NCBI GenBank assembly: GCA_001048675.1
Contig: CCKK01000015.1
Location: 1-64,000, forward strand
Source of the DNA: Vibrio diabolicus
GTDB taxonomy: Bacteria > Pseudomonadota > Gammaproteobacteria > Enterobacterales > Vibrionaceae
Direction of reading: 5' to 3'
DNA length: 64,000 bases
In this document: in pieces, positions 55,262 through 64,000 of the stretch
Numbering within the stretch: the first letter of the stretch is position 1
Layout of the letters: each line of letters begins with the position of its first letter
Made by a program: the position numbers and the translations under genes
Notes under the pieces: model-generated
Database searches by the model: none
What the model saw: only the letters and a program-made list of their open reading frames with translations
What the model was told of the DNA's origin: nothing

Positions 55262-57143
55262 TACCTTTTCCCCTTAGATTCATCATACTCCCCAAAGCAC
55301 TTATTACGATTAAAGCGCCACCAAACCATATCCACCATATGCCCGCGCGATATTGCACTTTAATTGCGTAGGCGCTGTTGTCGAGCTTGTCACCCAAAGT
55401 GATGTAGTAGTCTCCATGCCATAGTGATCGAATAGCGGGCTCGGTCATATTCATCACGCGTACAGGGTAATGCCGTTTCTCGGGTTGAAAGTTCAACGCC
55501 TTACCGCTCTCCAAATAAAGATCAACACTTCCCTGTTCTGCGGTGTAGTTCGGCCCAACTAACCATTCAATTCCATGATAATCAACGGTGATACCCACTT
55601 TTTGATACGAGCTACCAGGCTCTGCCCGTAAGTTGTATTCATACGAATAGTCACTATTAAATACTGCTCCGCTTGCAGCCAACGCAAAGCCAATATGAGC
55701 AAGAAGCATAGGCATTAATTTGCTCTTGTTTTCTGCATAAAACAGCAAAAGCAAATGAGAAACCACTACCCACGTCGCTAATACCAGAGTAATCAAAGTC
55801 GTTATATGAAGCTCTTTTGTAGTAAAAACGAAAATAGTACTAACCGCAATAACATGAATACCGACAAACCCAATGGTTTTAACGGCATGAGGACTGGCTC
55901 CTTTCGTCCACTTCAACACGGGCATAAAGGCGAGAAAGGTCAGAGCAAGTAATGTAAGGGGAAAAACGAGGCTGTTAAAGTAAGGTGCCCCAACGGATAT
56001 ATTACCCAAGCCAAGCAGTTGATAGAGCATTGGGTAAAAGGTACCGAGGAAAACAATCGCCATACAAACAACGAGAAGTCCAATAGCGATGTATACCATG
56101 TAGGCACGACTTATTAACGAATCGAGCGTAAAACGAGGAATATGTAGCCCTCGCACAATGAGCACACCAAAAGTGACAACCACCAAAACGCTGAGAACAG
56201 CAAGAAGTACTACACCTTTGGTTGGATCAACCGCAAACGCGTGTACTGAGGTTAATACACCCGATCTCACCACAAATGTGCCGAGAATACTCAAACTGAA
56301 CGTCGCAAAAGCCAATGCGTAGGTGCTCCAAATTGCTCCTTTATTACGCTTCGACAACACACCGCTATGCAGTAGTGCGGTACCCACTAACCAAGGCAGC
56401 AAAGACGCGTTTTCTACCGGGTCCCAAAACCACCACCCGCCCCAACCTAATTCATTGTATGCCCACCAAGAACCGATCAAAATTCCAATTGTTAGCGTAC
56501 CCCAAGCAAAGAAAGCGGCACTACGGGCAACACCATACCATTCATTTATAGGTCGCTTCGCTAATAACGCAGCTAAAGCGAATGCCAGTATCGCGGCATA
56601 ACCAACGTAACCCAAATACAACAGCGGCGGATGAATAATAAGCCCGATATCTTGCAACATCGGATTGAGATCTCGTCCCTCCAACGCTAGCGTCTGAGCA
56701 TACTCAAAAGGATTGGACGTGGTGAGGGTAAACCAAGCGAAAATAGCAATAAGTAAGTTCATGATACCCAAGCAATCGCCTGTATATTGAGTGCAAACTG
56801 GCGACTTGATAGCAATAAAAGACGCCCATAAGCTCAACGTAACCACCCAAAACAACATAGACCCTTGATGGCCGCCCCAAGCAGCTGCAATCTTAAACGC
56901 GATAGGTAACTGGCTGTTCGAGTGTGTAACCACATACTCAAGCGCAAAATTATCCTGAATAAAACAGACTATCAAAAGCGCCAAACAAACTAAGGAGGCT
57001 AAGCTGATAATGTGAGACGTTGCGGTTTGGTGTGGCAACACTCCCTTCTTACTCAGCGTAAAGCAAACCCAATGCAGCAGCGTCGCACATGTCGATGCGA
57101 CAGCCACCAATATCAACAAAAAGAAACCGAGCTCAGCCTCCAT
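55239..57143 (-). CDS. nrfE: NrfE, cytochrome c haem lyase subunit (CcmF family)
   Basis: A 634-residue protein with about 14-15 membrane segments. The tryptophan-rich haem motif is GWGGWWFWDPVENASLLPWLVG, preceded by WAYNELG; conserved His residues are in LIIHPPLLY and in WGGHQGSMLFW. It handles haem for attachment to the CxxCK site of NrfA together with NrfF and NrfG. Confidence 0.95.
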   Translation of the reverse strand: MEAELGFFLLILVAVASTCATLLHWVCFTLSKKGVLPHQTATSHIISLASLVCLALLIVCFIQDNFALEYVVTHSNSQLPIAFKIAAAWGGHQGSMLFWVVTLSLWASFIAIKSPVCTQYTGDCLGIMNLLIAIFAWFTLTTSNPFEYAQTLALEGRDLNPMLQDIGLIIHPPLLYLGYVGYAAILAFALAALLAKRPINEWYGVARSAAFFAWGTLTIGILIGSWWAYNELGWGGWWFWDPVENASLLPWLVGTALLHSGVLSKRNKGAIWSTYALAFATFSLSILGTFVVRSGVLTSVHAFAVDPTKGVVLLAVLSVLVVVTFGVLIVRGLHIPRFTLDSLISRAYMVYIAIGLLVVCMAIVFLGTFYPMLYQLLGLGNISVGAPYFNSLVFPLTLLALTFLAFMPVLKWTKGASPHAVKTIGFVGIHVIAVSTIFVFTTKELHITTLITLVLATWVVVSHLLLLFYAENKSKLMPMLLAHIGFALAASGAVFNSDYSYEYNLRAEPGSSYQKVGITVDYHGIEWLVGPNYTAEQGSVDLYLESGKALNFQPEKRHYPVRVMNMTEPAIRSLWHGDYYITLGDKLDNSAYAIKVQYRAGIWWIWFGGALIVISALGSMMNLRGKGNEIEKYA

Positions 57144-57152
57144 TTTGCCTCC

Positions 57153-58124
57153 TTACACGATGGTCATTTGACCAGCATAGAGAATGAAAGTACGCAGCAT
57201 AAGTACGCCAACCAAACTCAACGTTGTGACCACAAAAACGTAGCTGCCTTTGTGACGCACTTCTGAAGGCGTTAGCCAGTTTAGTGTCAACGGTGTGATC
57301 ATTCCGATGAGCACCACCCCAACCCAGAACCACTGAGCCCAGAACCCACTCGAAATGGCATTCCAAGCCGCGGCTTCATTTTGCCCGCCACTAAAGATAA
57401 GCCCAGTAAAGAATGTCACTAAGACAAACAGCTCAAACAATACTACTGGGCGTTCAAATCCGTGTACCCAAGACACACTTGGGCTGCTGGTCGACTCTTT
57501 AAATACCAAGATGCCGAACATCAAGCATGCTGCTGCGCCAGATGACAGACTAGAGAACAGGAACAAGATTGGCAGTACTGGATTGTTTAGCATTGGGTAA
57601 GTCTTCAATGCAGACAATAAAAAGCCGGTGTATGCCGCAAGCACGATGGCTAAGAAGCCCAAGAATAATTCAATTGCGTTGTTGGCTTTCCCTGCTTTAA
57701 TTAAGATGCCATCGGCAAAATCCAATAATTTACTCGGCAACTTTCCTTCGCAGAAGCTGATGATTTGATGACGGAAGATAACGCCGATCCAAACAAACAG
57801 CACTAGCATGTACACTTGGAACAAGACAACGCCCATCGACATCACGGAAGTCGGGTTGTAGTAAATCATGATCTTCCAAAACTCAAGCGGTTTAGTTAAG
57901 TGGAAAATCAAAATCACTAAGCCAGAAATAATGCCAAATGGCGCTAGCCAAGCCATTGCTTTTATAATGCCATTGTTTGCGGGATCACCTTCAATCACTT
58001 TGCGTTTTAAATAGATAGAAATCATCACCGCACCTGCTGACATCCCAGCGAGGAATAAGTAAATCGCAATAATCCAATCCCAGACTAACGAGTCAAAGTG
58101 GAATGCACTTTCGAAGCCGTTCAT
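57153..58124 (-). CDS. nrfD: NrfD, membrane quinol dehydrogenase subunit
   Basis: A 323-residue NrfD/PsrC-family protein with 8-9 helices (WIIAIYLFLAGMSAGAVMISIYL at the N-terminus). It takes electrons from the quinol pool and passes them through NrfC and NrfB to NrfA. It starts four bases before the stop of nrfC. Confidence 0.95.
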   Translation of the reverse strand: MNGFESAFHFDSLVWDWIIAIYLFLAGMSAGAVMISIYLKRKVIEGDPANNGIIKAMAWLAPFGIISGLVILIFHLTKPLEFWKIMIYYNPTSVMSMGVVLFQVYMLVLFVWIGVIFRHQIISFCEGKLPSKLLDFADGILIKAGKANNAIELFLGFLAIVLAAYTGFLLSALKTYPMLNNPVLPILFLFSSLSSGAAACLMFGILVFKESTSSPSVSWVHGFERPVVLFELFVLVTFFTGLIFSGGQNEAAAWNAISSGFWAQWFWVGVVLIGMITPLTLNWLTPSEVRHKGSYVFVVTTLSLVGVLMLRTFILYAGQMTIV

Positions 58125-58807
58125 GATGACACCTCCCCTTTACTATGCGGAATTTTGTACAGTTTAGGCTGCGTACCTAAATGCGATTTATCGCGATAGA
58201 CAACATGGCTTTCGATAGCTTTGCTCACCTCGCTAGCTGGGTCATTTAAATCACCAAAGATGAGTGCTTTTGTTGGGCAAGATTCCACGCAAGCTGGCTG
58301 CTTACCTTGCGCCAGGTTGGTATCGCGGCAGAAGTTACATTTATCCGCAGAGTGATCGACTGGATTAAAGAAGCGCACTTGATAAGGACAAGCAGCAAGG
58401 CAATAACCACATCCGACACATTTCTCTTTGTGTACATCCACAATGCCCGTCGCTTCATCTTTGTATGCTGCGCCTGTTGGGCATACGTACACACATGGTG
58501 GGTTATCGCAATGCTGACAGGATTCGCGAGTAAACTGGTATTCCACATCTGGGAATTCGCCAATCGGTTCACTGCGATGAATTTTAAGACGTGTCACGCC
58601 CTCAGGGACCTTGTTCACTTCTCGACAAGCATCGGTACAAGCGGTACAGCCAATACAAGCATTTTCATCATGAACCATACCCATGCGCTTTGCTTGTTCA
58701 CTGTTGCTGGCATAAAGAGAGGAGCTAACAACGGAAGTGCCCGCAACGCCTGTAGTTAAAATCAACGCACCGCTGCTAGCTAAAAAGTTTCTTCTCGAAC
58801 ATTTCAT
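58121..58807 (-). CDS. nrfC: NrfC, four-cluster ferredoxin-like subunit
   Basis: A 228-residue periplasmic iron-sulfur protein with a twin-arginine-type signal (CSRRNFLASSGAL). Four 4Fe-4S motifs are visible: CIGCTACTDACREV, CQHCDNPPCVYVCP, CVGCGYCLAACPYQ and CNFCRD with QPACVESCP. It accepts electrons from NrfD. The ATG at 58807 follows AGGAGA; a longer frame upstream lacks such a site. Confidence 0.95.
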   Translation of the reverse strand: MKCSRRNFLASSGALILTTGVAGTSVVSSSLYASNSEQAKRMGMVHDENACIGCTACTDACREVNKVPEGVTRLKIHRSEPIGEFPDVEYQFTRESCQHCDNPPCVYVCPTGAAYKDEATGIVDVHKEKCVGCGYCLAACPYQVRFFNPVDHSADKCNFCRDTNLAQGKQPACVESCPTKALIFGDLNDPASEVSKAIESHVVYRDKSHLGTQPKLYKIPHSKGEVSS

Positions 58808-58808
58808 G

Positions 58809-59411
58809 CTATCTCTCCTCTTCTTTGGCAAGTTCAGGTTCGACGGCAAATTCAGAGTGACAATCCACACACTGCTTAATCAGCTGTTTTCTGTCATAAG
58901 ACAAAGCTTTGGTTTTTGCGGCATGAACATCATGACAGTTTGAACAAGTGAGATTCTTGGCGTGCACATCGTGCGTCCAATGCTTTTCTCTTAACTTAAG
59001 TGGCGCGTGACAATCCACACACTGGCTATTAGCTTTGAGAATCAAGCTTGGGTCAAGGGACACTTTGTCGTGCACCGCTTTCGATTGCGCAGCAGAAAAC
59101 TTAATCACATCGGGTGCACCTTCACGGTGATCAGGACCAATGTTGCTATGGCAGTTAGTGCAATTGAGCTGCTTACCTTGACTCAATAACGCTTGCGAAT
59201 CATGCGATAGATTCAGAGTATCTTTAGCATCCTTATGACATTGAAGACATTTATAGTCTCGGTCACGGATCAACTCGACTTGATGACGCTCAGCTTGAGC
59301 ACCTTCAACTGGCTCTGAAGAAGTCGCATGGGCGGCGGTGAAAAAACCATAGATGGCAAAGATGAAGAGAAATTTCAGCATTGTCTCTATGGTCAATTTT
59401 ATATTGCCCAT
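58809..59411 (-). CDS. nrfB: NrfB, pentahaem cytochrome c
   Basis: A 200-residue exported cytochrome with five CxxCH motifs: CLQCH, CTNCH, CVDCH, CSNCH and CVDCH. It shuttles electrons from NrfC to NrfA. The ATG at 59411 has AAGGAAAG about seven bases upstream. It is the first gene of the minus-strand nrf operon, divergent from nrfA. Confidence 0.95.
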   Translation of the reverse strand: MGNIKLTIETMLKFLFIFAIYGFFTAAHATSSEPVEGAQAERHQVELIRDRDYKCLQCHKDAKDTLNLSHDSQALLSQGKQLNCTNCHSNIGPDHREGAPDVIKFSAAQSKAVHDKVSLDPSLILKANSQCVDCHAPLKLREKHWTHDVHAKNLTCSNCHDVHAAKTKALSYDRKQLIKQCVDCHSEFAVEPELAKEEER

Positions 59412-59439
59412 ATTTTTCTTTCCTTAGCTCGATAATAAT

Positions 59440-59454
59440 TGATAACTCTTATCA
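59440..59454. promoter_or_regulatory. Fur-like 7-1-7 palindrome upstream of nrfB
   Basis: TGATAACTCTTATCA matches the 7-1-7 Fur consensus TGATAAT-N-ATTATCA at 12 of 14 positions, and lies 29 bp before the nrfB start. The arms extend by one base. It could link the haem-rich Nrf system to iron supply. It may also be a different symmetric operator. Confidence 0.45.
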
Positions 59455-59671
59455 ACTATTATTTGAGCAACAATTAATTTCCTCTGAAGATATTTTTACA
59501 CCTTCAAATGACATCAATTCTTATTTTGGAAAGCCACAACGCTAAACCTGTATTTATAATACCTCTATAATTCCTAAGAGGTAGAATCACATGTTCAAAA
59601 AGCGACCTTAATCACCTTATTTTTAGAATGGTTATACCCATAACACGCTGTGATTAAAGGGGATTACAACA

Positions 59672-59687
59672 TACCACTTTAGGGGTA
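59672..59687. promoter_or_regulatory. NarP/NarL-like 7-2-7 site between nrfB and nrfA
   Basis: TACCACT-TT-AGGGGTA is two inverted heptamers with a two-base spacer; the right one fits TACYYMT exactly and the left has one mismatch. A further perfect heptamer TACCCAT is at 59635-59641. NarP and NarL control nrf genes in enterobacteria through such sites. No narP gene is in this window. Confidence 0.55.
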
Positions 59688-59723
59688 TATGAACTTAAAC
59701 ATGATTAAGATCACTAGCATAAA

Positions 59724-59737
59724 TTGATCTAAAACAA
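59724..59737 (+). promoter_or_regulatory. FNR-like site upstream of nrfA
   Basis: TTGAT-CTAA-AACAA differs from the FNR consensus TTGAT-N4-ATCAA at one base. It lies about 124 bp before the nrfA GTG. The remainder of the 449-bp divergent gap 59412-59860 is AT-rich promoter sequence. Confidence 0.5.
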
Positions 59738-59860
59738 GGCCAATTTCGGTCACTATTTCATCTATTCAATTCACTATTAATATTAACGATAGATCTCCGA
59801 TTCTTATTTGGAATAGCTCCTCACAACGCTGCTAATAAAAACGAATATGGAGATAACACC

Positions 59861-61288
59861 GTGAGCATAAAACACTGGATGAGCGCACCTATCGCGGTTG
59901 CGACCTTATTCGCCAGCCAATTATTTTTGGTTGGTGCTCCTTTGGCGGCAGAGGATACTGGTCTCATAGAGCCTCGCAATGATACCTTTGAACAAAACCA
60001 TCCTGACCAATATCACTCTTGGAAAGCCACATCGGAAAGCGAGCATATTGAAGATGCCTTAAGTGAAGACCCAAACATGGTGATCTTGTGGGCCGGTTAT
60101 GGTTTTGCTAAAGACTACAACAAAGCGCGCGGTCACTTTTACGCGCTTGATGATGTGAGGCAAACCCTCAGAACTGGCGCACCAGCAGACGAAAACTCCG
60201 GGCCAATGCCGATGGCTTGTTGGAGTTGTAAAAGCCCAGATGTCGCCCGCGTAATTGAAGAGCGCGGTGAAGACGGCTATTTTGAAGGTAAATGGGCGCG
60301 CTTGGGCTCAGAAATCGTCAACCCTATCGGTTGTTCCGACTGTCACAATACGGGTTCTGAAGCCTTCAAGAAGGGCGAACCCGCACTGGCACTGACTCGC
60401 CCATACGTCGAGCGTGCTTTTGACACCATCGGTAAAAACTTTGATGAACAGTCTCGCCTAGATAAGCAAGCATCGGTCTGTGCTCAATGCCACGTTGAAT
60501 ACTACTTCACTGGTCCGACTAAAGCAGTCAAATTCCCATGGGACATGGGGACCAACGTCGCGGATATGGAGAAATACTACGACGCGTTAAACTTTAAAGA
60601 TTGGACGCACGCCGTTTCTAAAGCACCAATGCTTAAGGCGCAACACCCAGGTTTCGAAACTTGGAGAGCGGGTATTCATGGCAAAAACAAAGTGGTGTGT
60701 GTGGACTGTCACATGCCTAAAGTAACCAAAGAAGACGGTACGGTATACACCGACCACAAAGTGGGTAACCCGTTTGATCGTTTTGAAGACACCTGTGCGC
60801 AATGCCATACTCAAACCAAAGAGCAACTACAAGGCATCGTTTCGACTCGCAAAGCGCAAGTACTAAACATGAAGCTAACCGCCGAGAAGCAAATCGTAGC
60901 GGCGCACTTTGAAGCTGGTGCAGCATGGGAAGCAGGGGCAACAGAAGAAGAGATGCAACCTATCCTACAAGATATTCGCCATGCACAATGGCGTTGGGAC
61001 TACGCGATTGCTTCTCACGGTGTTCACATGCATGCTCCTGAGGTAGCACTTGAAGTACTCGGTACCGCAGTTGATCGCGCTGCTGACGCTCGTACTAAGT
61101 TAGTTCGTTTACTGGCAACAAAAGGTATTACTGACCCAGTTCAAATTCCAGATATCTCGACCAAAGCAAAAGCGCAACAAGCACTAGGTATGGATATGGA
61201 AAAGATGAACGCAGATAAGAAACACTTCCTAGAAACGGTGGCACCAGAATGGGATAAAGCAGCTGCTGAGCGCGAAGCAACGTACTGA
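59861..61288 (+). CDS. nrfA: NrfA, ammonia-forming cytochrome c552 nitrite reductase
   Basis: A 475-residue exported pentahaem enzyme reducing nitrite to ammonium. The catalytic haem motif is Cys120-Trp-Ser-Cys123-Lys124, and four CxxCH motifs follow (CSDCH at 158-162, then CAQCH, CVDCH, CAQCH). The active-site region FPWDMGTNV and [13 protein letters not shown] is conserved. The start is GTG with GGAG eight bases upstream. Unlike E. coli, it is alone and divergent from nrfBCDE, which allows separate control. Confidence 0.96.
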   Translation: MSIKHWMSAPIAVATLFASQLFLVGAPLAAEDTGLIEPRNDTFEQNHPDQYHSWKATSESEHIEDALSEDPNMVILWAGYGFAKDYNKARGHFYALDDVRQTLRTGAPADENSGPMPMACWSCKSPDVARVIEERGEDGYFEGKWARLGSEIVNPIGCSDCHNTGSEAFKKGEPALALTRPYVERAFDTIGKNFDEQSRLDKQASVCAQCHVEYYFTGPTKAVKFPWDMGTNVADMEKYYDALNFKDWTHAVSKAPMLKAQHPGFETWRAGIHGKNKVVCVDCHMPKVTKEDGTVYTDHKVGNPFDRFEDTCAQCHTQTKEQLQGIVSTRKAQVLNMKLTAEKQIVAAHFEAGAAWEAGATEEEMQPILQDIRHAQWRWDYAIASHGVHMHAPEVALEVLGTAVDRAADARTKLVRLLATKGITDPVQIPDISTKAKAQQALGMDMEKMNADKKHFLETVAPEWDKAAAEREATY

Positions 61289-61324
61289 TCAGTATCGATT
61301 ACACTAGGTTAAATGGATAAAACG

Positions 61325-61348
61325 AAGGGCGCACGTTGCGCCCTTTTT
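61325..61348 (+). terminator. Rho-independent terminator after nrfA
   Basis: Stem AAGGGCGCA / TGCGCCCTT with a three-base loop and a T run. Confidence 0.92.
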
Positions 61349-61375
61349 GTTTGATAGAAGGCATAGGAAAACAGA

Positions 61376-61930
61376 TTAGCGACGAGGAAGTCTCGGCCTA
61401 GGCTGAATATGTGGACGTGTTTTAGGCATCTGCACATTTGGGCGTGTAACTGGGCGCTGGATCTTCGTTTCCGGCAATGCTTTTCTTTGTTGAACCTTTT
61501 CTTTCACCGCTTTATCTTGTAAAGCCATAGGCTCGATGCGCTTGGGGCGGTTCTCCCACTTGGTTTGAATCTCCTGCTTTTGCTCGTCAGGCAGCGATTG
61601 CCAATGATCGTCAAGCTGTCGCTTCATGTTATCGATATTGGCGGACATATCATCGTCTTTCCAATCTTCGACTTTGTCTTTGATGGATTGCTGTTGCTCT
61701 TCATCCAAGCCATTCCACCACTCTTCTAGTTTCTCTTTGTATTCATCGTCGTTGTCGCAACAACCCGGATAGTAGTAAATCCAGTAGTCGTCATGATCGT
61801 ACCACCAAGGGTCGTAATAACCGGAAGAGTAATAAACCGCAGATGAGGTGCCAGAATGTTCGGAAGAGCTACAACCCACTAACACGGAGCCGCACAGCAC
61901 CACCAATATTCCGAACGCTTTATTCTTCAT
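61376..61930 (-). CDS. Tyr/Trp-rich lipoprotein, function unknown
   Basis: A 184-residue predicted lipoprotein with lipobox VLVGCSS. After it comes a stretch very rich in Tyr, Trp and Asp (SSGYYDPWWYDHDDYWIYYYP), then a helical acidic part (about 70-125), and a basic Pro/Arg tail (PKTRPHIQPRPRLPRR). No family recognised. It lies between nrfA and the NrfG-like gene, so a part in Nrf assembly is possible but unproven. The ATG at 61930 is preferred over a GTG at 61942. Confidence 0.75.
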   Translation of the reverse strand: MKNKAFGILVVLCGSVLVGCSSSEHSGTSSAVYYSSGYYDPWWYDHDDYWIYYYPGCCDNDDEYKEKLEEWWNGLDEEQQQSIKDKVEDWKDDDMSANIDNMKRQLDDHWQSLPDEQKQEIQTKWENRPKRIEPMALQDKAVKEKVQQRKALPETKIQRPVTRPNVQMPKTRPHIQPRPRLPRR

Positions 61931-61972
61931 TCGTCCCCCCACCTTTCTTCTACTACTTATTAGAGTCTACTC

Positions 61973-62596
61973 CTACAACAGCTCTTTAGCTTTATTGATC
62001 GAGTTAATAATTTGTACTCGATCCAAGCTTGGATCGTTCGAGTCGAGCAATAGCACCCAAGTATCAATGGCTTCCTGAAAGCGGAATGACAGAAAATGAT
62101 CATTGGCGATCAACGACAAAGCCGCTTCATTATGCGGTTCTATCTGCAAAGCCTGTTCTAGAAGCAAACTGACTTCTTGCGTCATTGATTGCTGATGAAT
62201 GTAGTATAAGGTCGTCGCTTTCGCAGCAAGTTGCGTGGCACCGACTGGCTCAGTTAGTTGGATGGCGTAATCAAAACAAATCAGTGCGCCATCCAGTTCT
62301 CCCTCTAGCAGGTAGCCCTGCCCTAACTGAAACCACAATTCGGCATTGTTTGGGTCTTCACGTAATTGGTCTTGAATTTCCTGCATGATATCGCGAGCAG
62401 TCATCATTCGAGAGACTTCAGCTTGAATAGGTTGTGGAGGAGATTGACGCAACAATAAGAAGCTAGCGCTGGTTAACACTAGTACCAAAGCACAAAAACC
62501 GAACCATTGTGCCGCTCTTACTCTTGAAGCGCTGAGCGATAATACGACGACGAATAATCCCATCAAAGTGATGGCAATGAAAAACCAAACAGACAT
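61973..62596 (-). CDS. nrfG: NrfG/CcmI-like TPR cytochrome c assembly factor
   Basis: A 207-residue protein with two N-terminal membrane helices (about 4-22 and 31-48) and a periplasmic TPR domain (NNAELWFQLGQGYLLEGELDGALICFDYAIQL, then EAALSLIANDHFLSF). NrfG and CcmI bind the C-terminus of apocytochromes and guide haem attachment. It lies 42 bases upstream of the lipoprotein gene on the same strand, apart from the nrfBCDE operon. GGGAG precedes the ATG. Confidence 0.85.
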   Translation of the reverse strand: MSVWFFIAITLMGLFVVVLSLSASRVRAAQWFGFCALVLVLTSASFLLLRQSPPQPIQAEVSRMMTARDIMQEIQDQLREDPNNAELWFQLGQGYLLEGELDGALICFDYAIQLTEPVGATQLAAKATTLYYIHQQSMTQEVSLLLEQALQIEPHNEAALSLIANDHFLSFRFQEAIDTWVLLLDSNDPSLDRVQIINSINKAKELL

Positions 62597-62666
62597 AACG
62601 CGCTCCCTAGACAAACTGAGTATTAGTGTACTGGTTTAATGCTTGTATTGCGTTGATACAGGTACA

Positions 62667-62697
62667 AAAAAGCCGAGCAACTGAGGCTCGGCTTTTT
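62667..62697 (-). terminator. Rho-independent terminator after gyrA
   Basis: Perfect 12-bp stem AAAAAGCCGAGC / GCTCGGCTTTTT with a seven-base loop; on the minus strand a T run ends it. Confidence 0.92.
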
Positions 62698-62719
62698 ACA
62701 TTAGAATAGTAACGAAAGA

Positions 62720-64000
62720 TTACTCTTCGTTACCTTCCTCTGCATCATCAGCGGCTGGCGCTTCTGGAGTATCTTGCTGCGTATTTTCGTCTGTTGACTC
62801 TAACGCTTCTGCTTCTTCACCAGCAGGCAGCTCTTCGTCATCAACTTCTTCAATACGTTGCAAACCAACAACAGATTCGTCTTCCGCAGTACGGATAAGC
62901 GTTACACCTTGCGTGTTACGACCAACCTGGCTAACTTCACCCACACGAGTACGTACTAGTGTACCAGCGTCGGTGATCATCATCATTTCATCACCTTCAA
63001 CAACCTGGATAGCACCAACTACCGGGCCGTTTCGCTCAGAAACTTTGATAGAAACGACACCTTGAGTGCCTCGACCTTTTGTCGGGTACTCGCTCAGCGC
63101 TGTACGTTTACCATAACCGTTTTCTGTAACCGTTAGGATGTCGCCTTCGTGCGAAGGAACGATAAGTGATACAACTTGGTCATTTTCAGCCAGTTTCATA
63201 CCACGAACACCAGAGGCAGTACGACCCATAGGACGAACACCTTTAAACTTGATCTCTGGCTGATCATTCTCATCAAGAACTGGCTTACCATTTTCGTCAA
63301 GTACTGGAATTTCTTCTGCTTCTTTAAAGCGAACCACTTTACCCGCTTTAGAGAACAGCATGATTTCGTTTTCGCCGTTAGTGATATCCACACCGATTAA
63401 CGAATCGTCTTCACGTAGGTTTACCGCAATCAGACCATTTGAACGAACATTTGCAAACTGGTTCAACGGCGTTTTCTTAACCGTACCGTCACCTGTTGCC
63501 ATGAAGATGAATTTGTCTTCAGAGAATTCATCAACACGCAGAATCGCGGTAATACGCTCACCTTCTTCTAGTGGAAGGATGTTCACAATTGGCTTACCAC
63601 GAGCAGTGCGGCTCGCTAGAGGCAATTGGTAAACTTTCAGACGGTATGTTTTACCGCGAGTAGAGAAACACAAGATGTTATCGTGGGTATTCGCCACTAG
63701 AAGACGCTCGATATGGTCTTCATCTTTCATCTTGGTCGCACTCTTACCTTTACCACCACGGCGCTGTGACTCGTAGTCGCTCAGTACTTGGTACTTAACG
63801 TAACCACCGTGCGATAGAGTAACCACAACGTCTTCACGTGCGATCAGCTCTTCCATGTCGATATCATGGCTCGCAGCTGTGATTTCTGTACGACGAGCAT
63901 CACCAAAGCCGTCACGAACCGCTTCAAGTTCTTCGCGGATCACTTCCATCAAACGCTCAGTGCTTGCAAGGATATGCATGAGCTCAGCGATTTCTTCTAG
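62720..64000 (-). CDS. gyrA: DNA gyrase subunit A, C-terminal part (gene continues beyond window)
   Basis: About 427 C-terminal residues of GyrA; the 5' half lies outside the window, so the frame is open at 64000. The end of the coiled-coil/gate region comes first, then the GyrA box [11 protein letters not shown] and beta-pinwheel blades ([24 protein letters not shown], then [13 protein letters not shown]). The C-terminus is a long acidic tail ([16 protein letters not shown]). The enzyme introduces negative supercoils. No frameshift is seen. Confidence 0.98.
   Translation of the reverse strand, partial: LEEIAELMHILASTERLMEVIREELEAVRDGFGDARRTEITAASHDIDMEELIAREDVVVTLSHGGYVKYQVLSDYESQRRGGKGKSATKMKDEDHIERLLVANTHDNILCFSTRGKTYRLKVYQLPLASRTARGKPIVNILPLEEGERITAILRVDEFSEDKFIFMATGDGTVKKTPLNQFANVRSNGLIAVNLREDDSLIGVDITNGENEIMLFSKAGKVVRFKEAEEIPVLDENGKPVLDENDQPEIKFKGVRPMGRTASGVRGMKLAENDQVVSLIVPSHEGDILTVTENGYGKRTALSEYPTKGRGTQGVVSIKVSERNGPVVGAIQVVEGDEMMMITDAGTLVRTRVGEVSQVGRNTQGVTLIRTAEDESVVGLQRIEEVDDEELPAGEEAEALESTDENTQQDTPEAPAADDAEEGNEE

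Overview
The window is a stretch of Vibrio chromosome, most likely from the Harveyi clade (V. parahaemolyticus / alginolyticus / harveyi relatives). The evidence is a 320-residue chromosomal integron integrase with VCR-like attC repeats, an H-NOX/HqsK-type nitric-oxide pair, a MarR regulator divergent from a BCCT transporter as in the cosR locus, and enterobacterial-like gene order for ycjX-ycjF-tyrR, pabB-nudL-sdaA and ldtD-mepK-gloC. Species cannot be fixed from the sequence alone.

Layout. 1-2730 is the integrase-proximal end of a chromosomal integron: a truncated acetyltransferase cassette, a SUKH-like cassette, a cassette with a possible Cys-His-Asp triad, two attC sites of about 126 bp, attI, and intI with a LexA box just before its start codon. 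2730-10670 carries an unknown protein, an HD phosphohydrolase, a RimJ-like acetyltransferase, tyrR, ycjF, ycjX and class I fumarase. 10900-18820 carries pabB, the hnoX-hqsK nitric-oxide pair, nudL and the serine uptake and deamination genes sdaC and sdaA. 19000-35300 is mixed: a ToxR-type winged helix joined to an EAL domain, queD, a chemoreceptor with a haem-c motif, asnS, a MocR regulator, two tandem paralogues of unknown function, aspC, a small outer-membrane barrel, a cNMP/CBS/DUF294 protein with a DnaQ-type exonuclease, and a second chemoreceptor.

35500-43200 is an osmolyte and carboxylate block: a BCCT transporter divergent from cosR, then a Cache-type two-component system next to a TRAP transporter (dctPQM). 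43590-48010 includes a Lys/Ala/Val-repeat protein, a DUF2982-like protein, and gloC, mepK and ldtD; the last two make and cut 3-3 peptidoglycan crosslinks. 48100-52960 is an imelysin / di-haem oxidoreductase / imelysin / DUF1513 cluster that looks like an iron-regulated envelope system. After ribA, 54330-62600 holds the formate-dependent nitrite reductase genes: nrfBCDE plus a thioredoxin and nrfF on the minus strand, nrfA on the plus strand, and a TPR assembly factor further on. The window ends inside gyrA.

Five genes carry single-base frameshifts (RimJ-like, winged helix-EAL, aspC, the Cache chemoreceptor and the LuxR-type response regulator). Each is otherwise intact, and one of them is aspC, so a base-level sequencing or assembly problem is the simplest explanation, although real mutation or phase variation cannot be excluded. 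I see no tRNA, rRNA, CRISPR array, prophage or complete insertion sequence. I also see no convincing new multi-gene defence system; the most novel items are the integron cassettes, the haem-c chemoreceptor, the winged helix-EAL protein, the tandem YYWHPDW paralogues and the clustered TACGTA sites before dctP.
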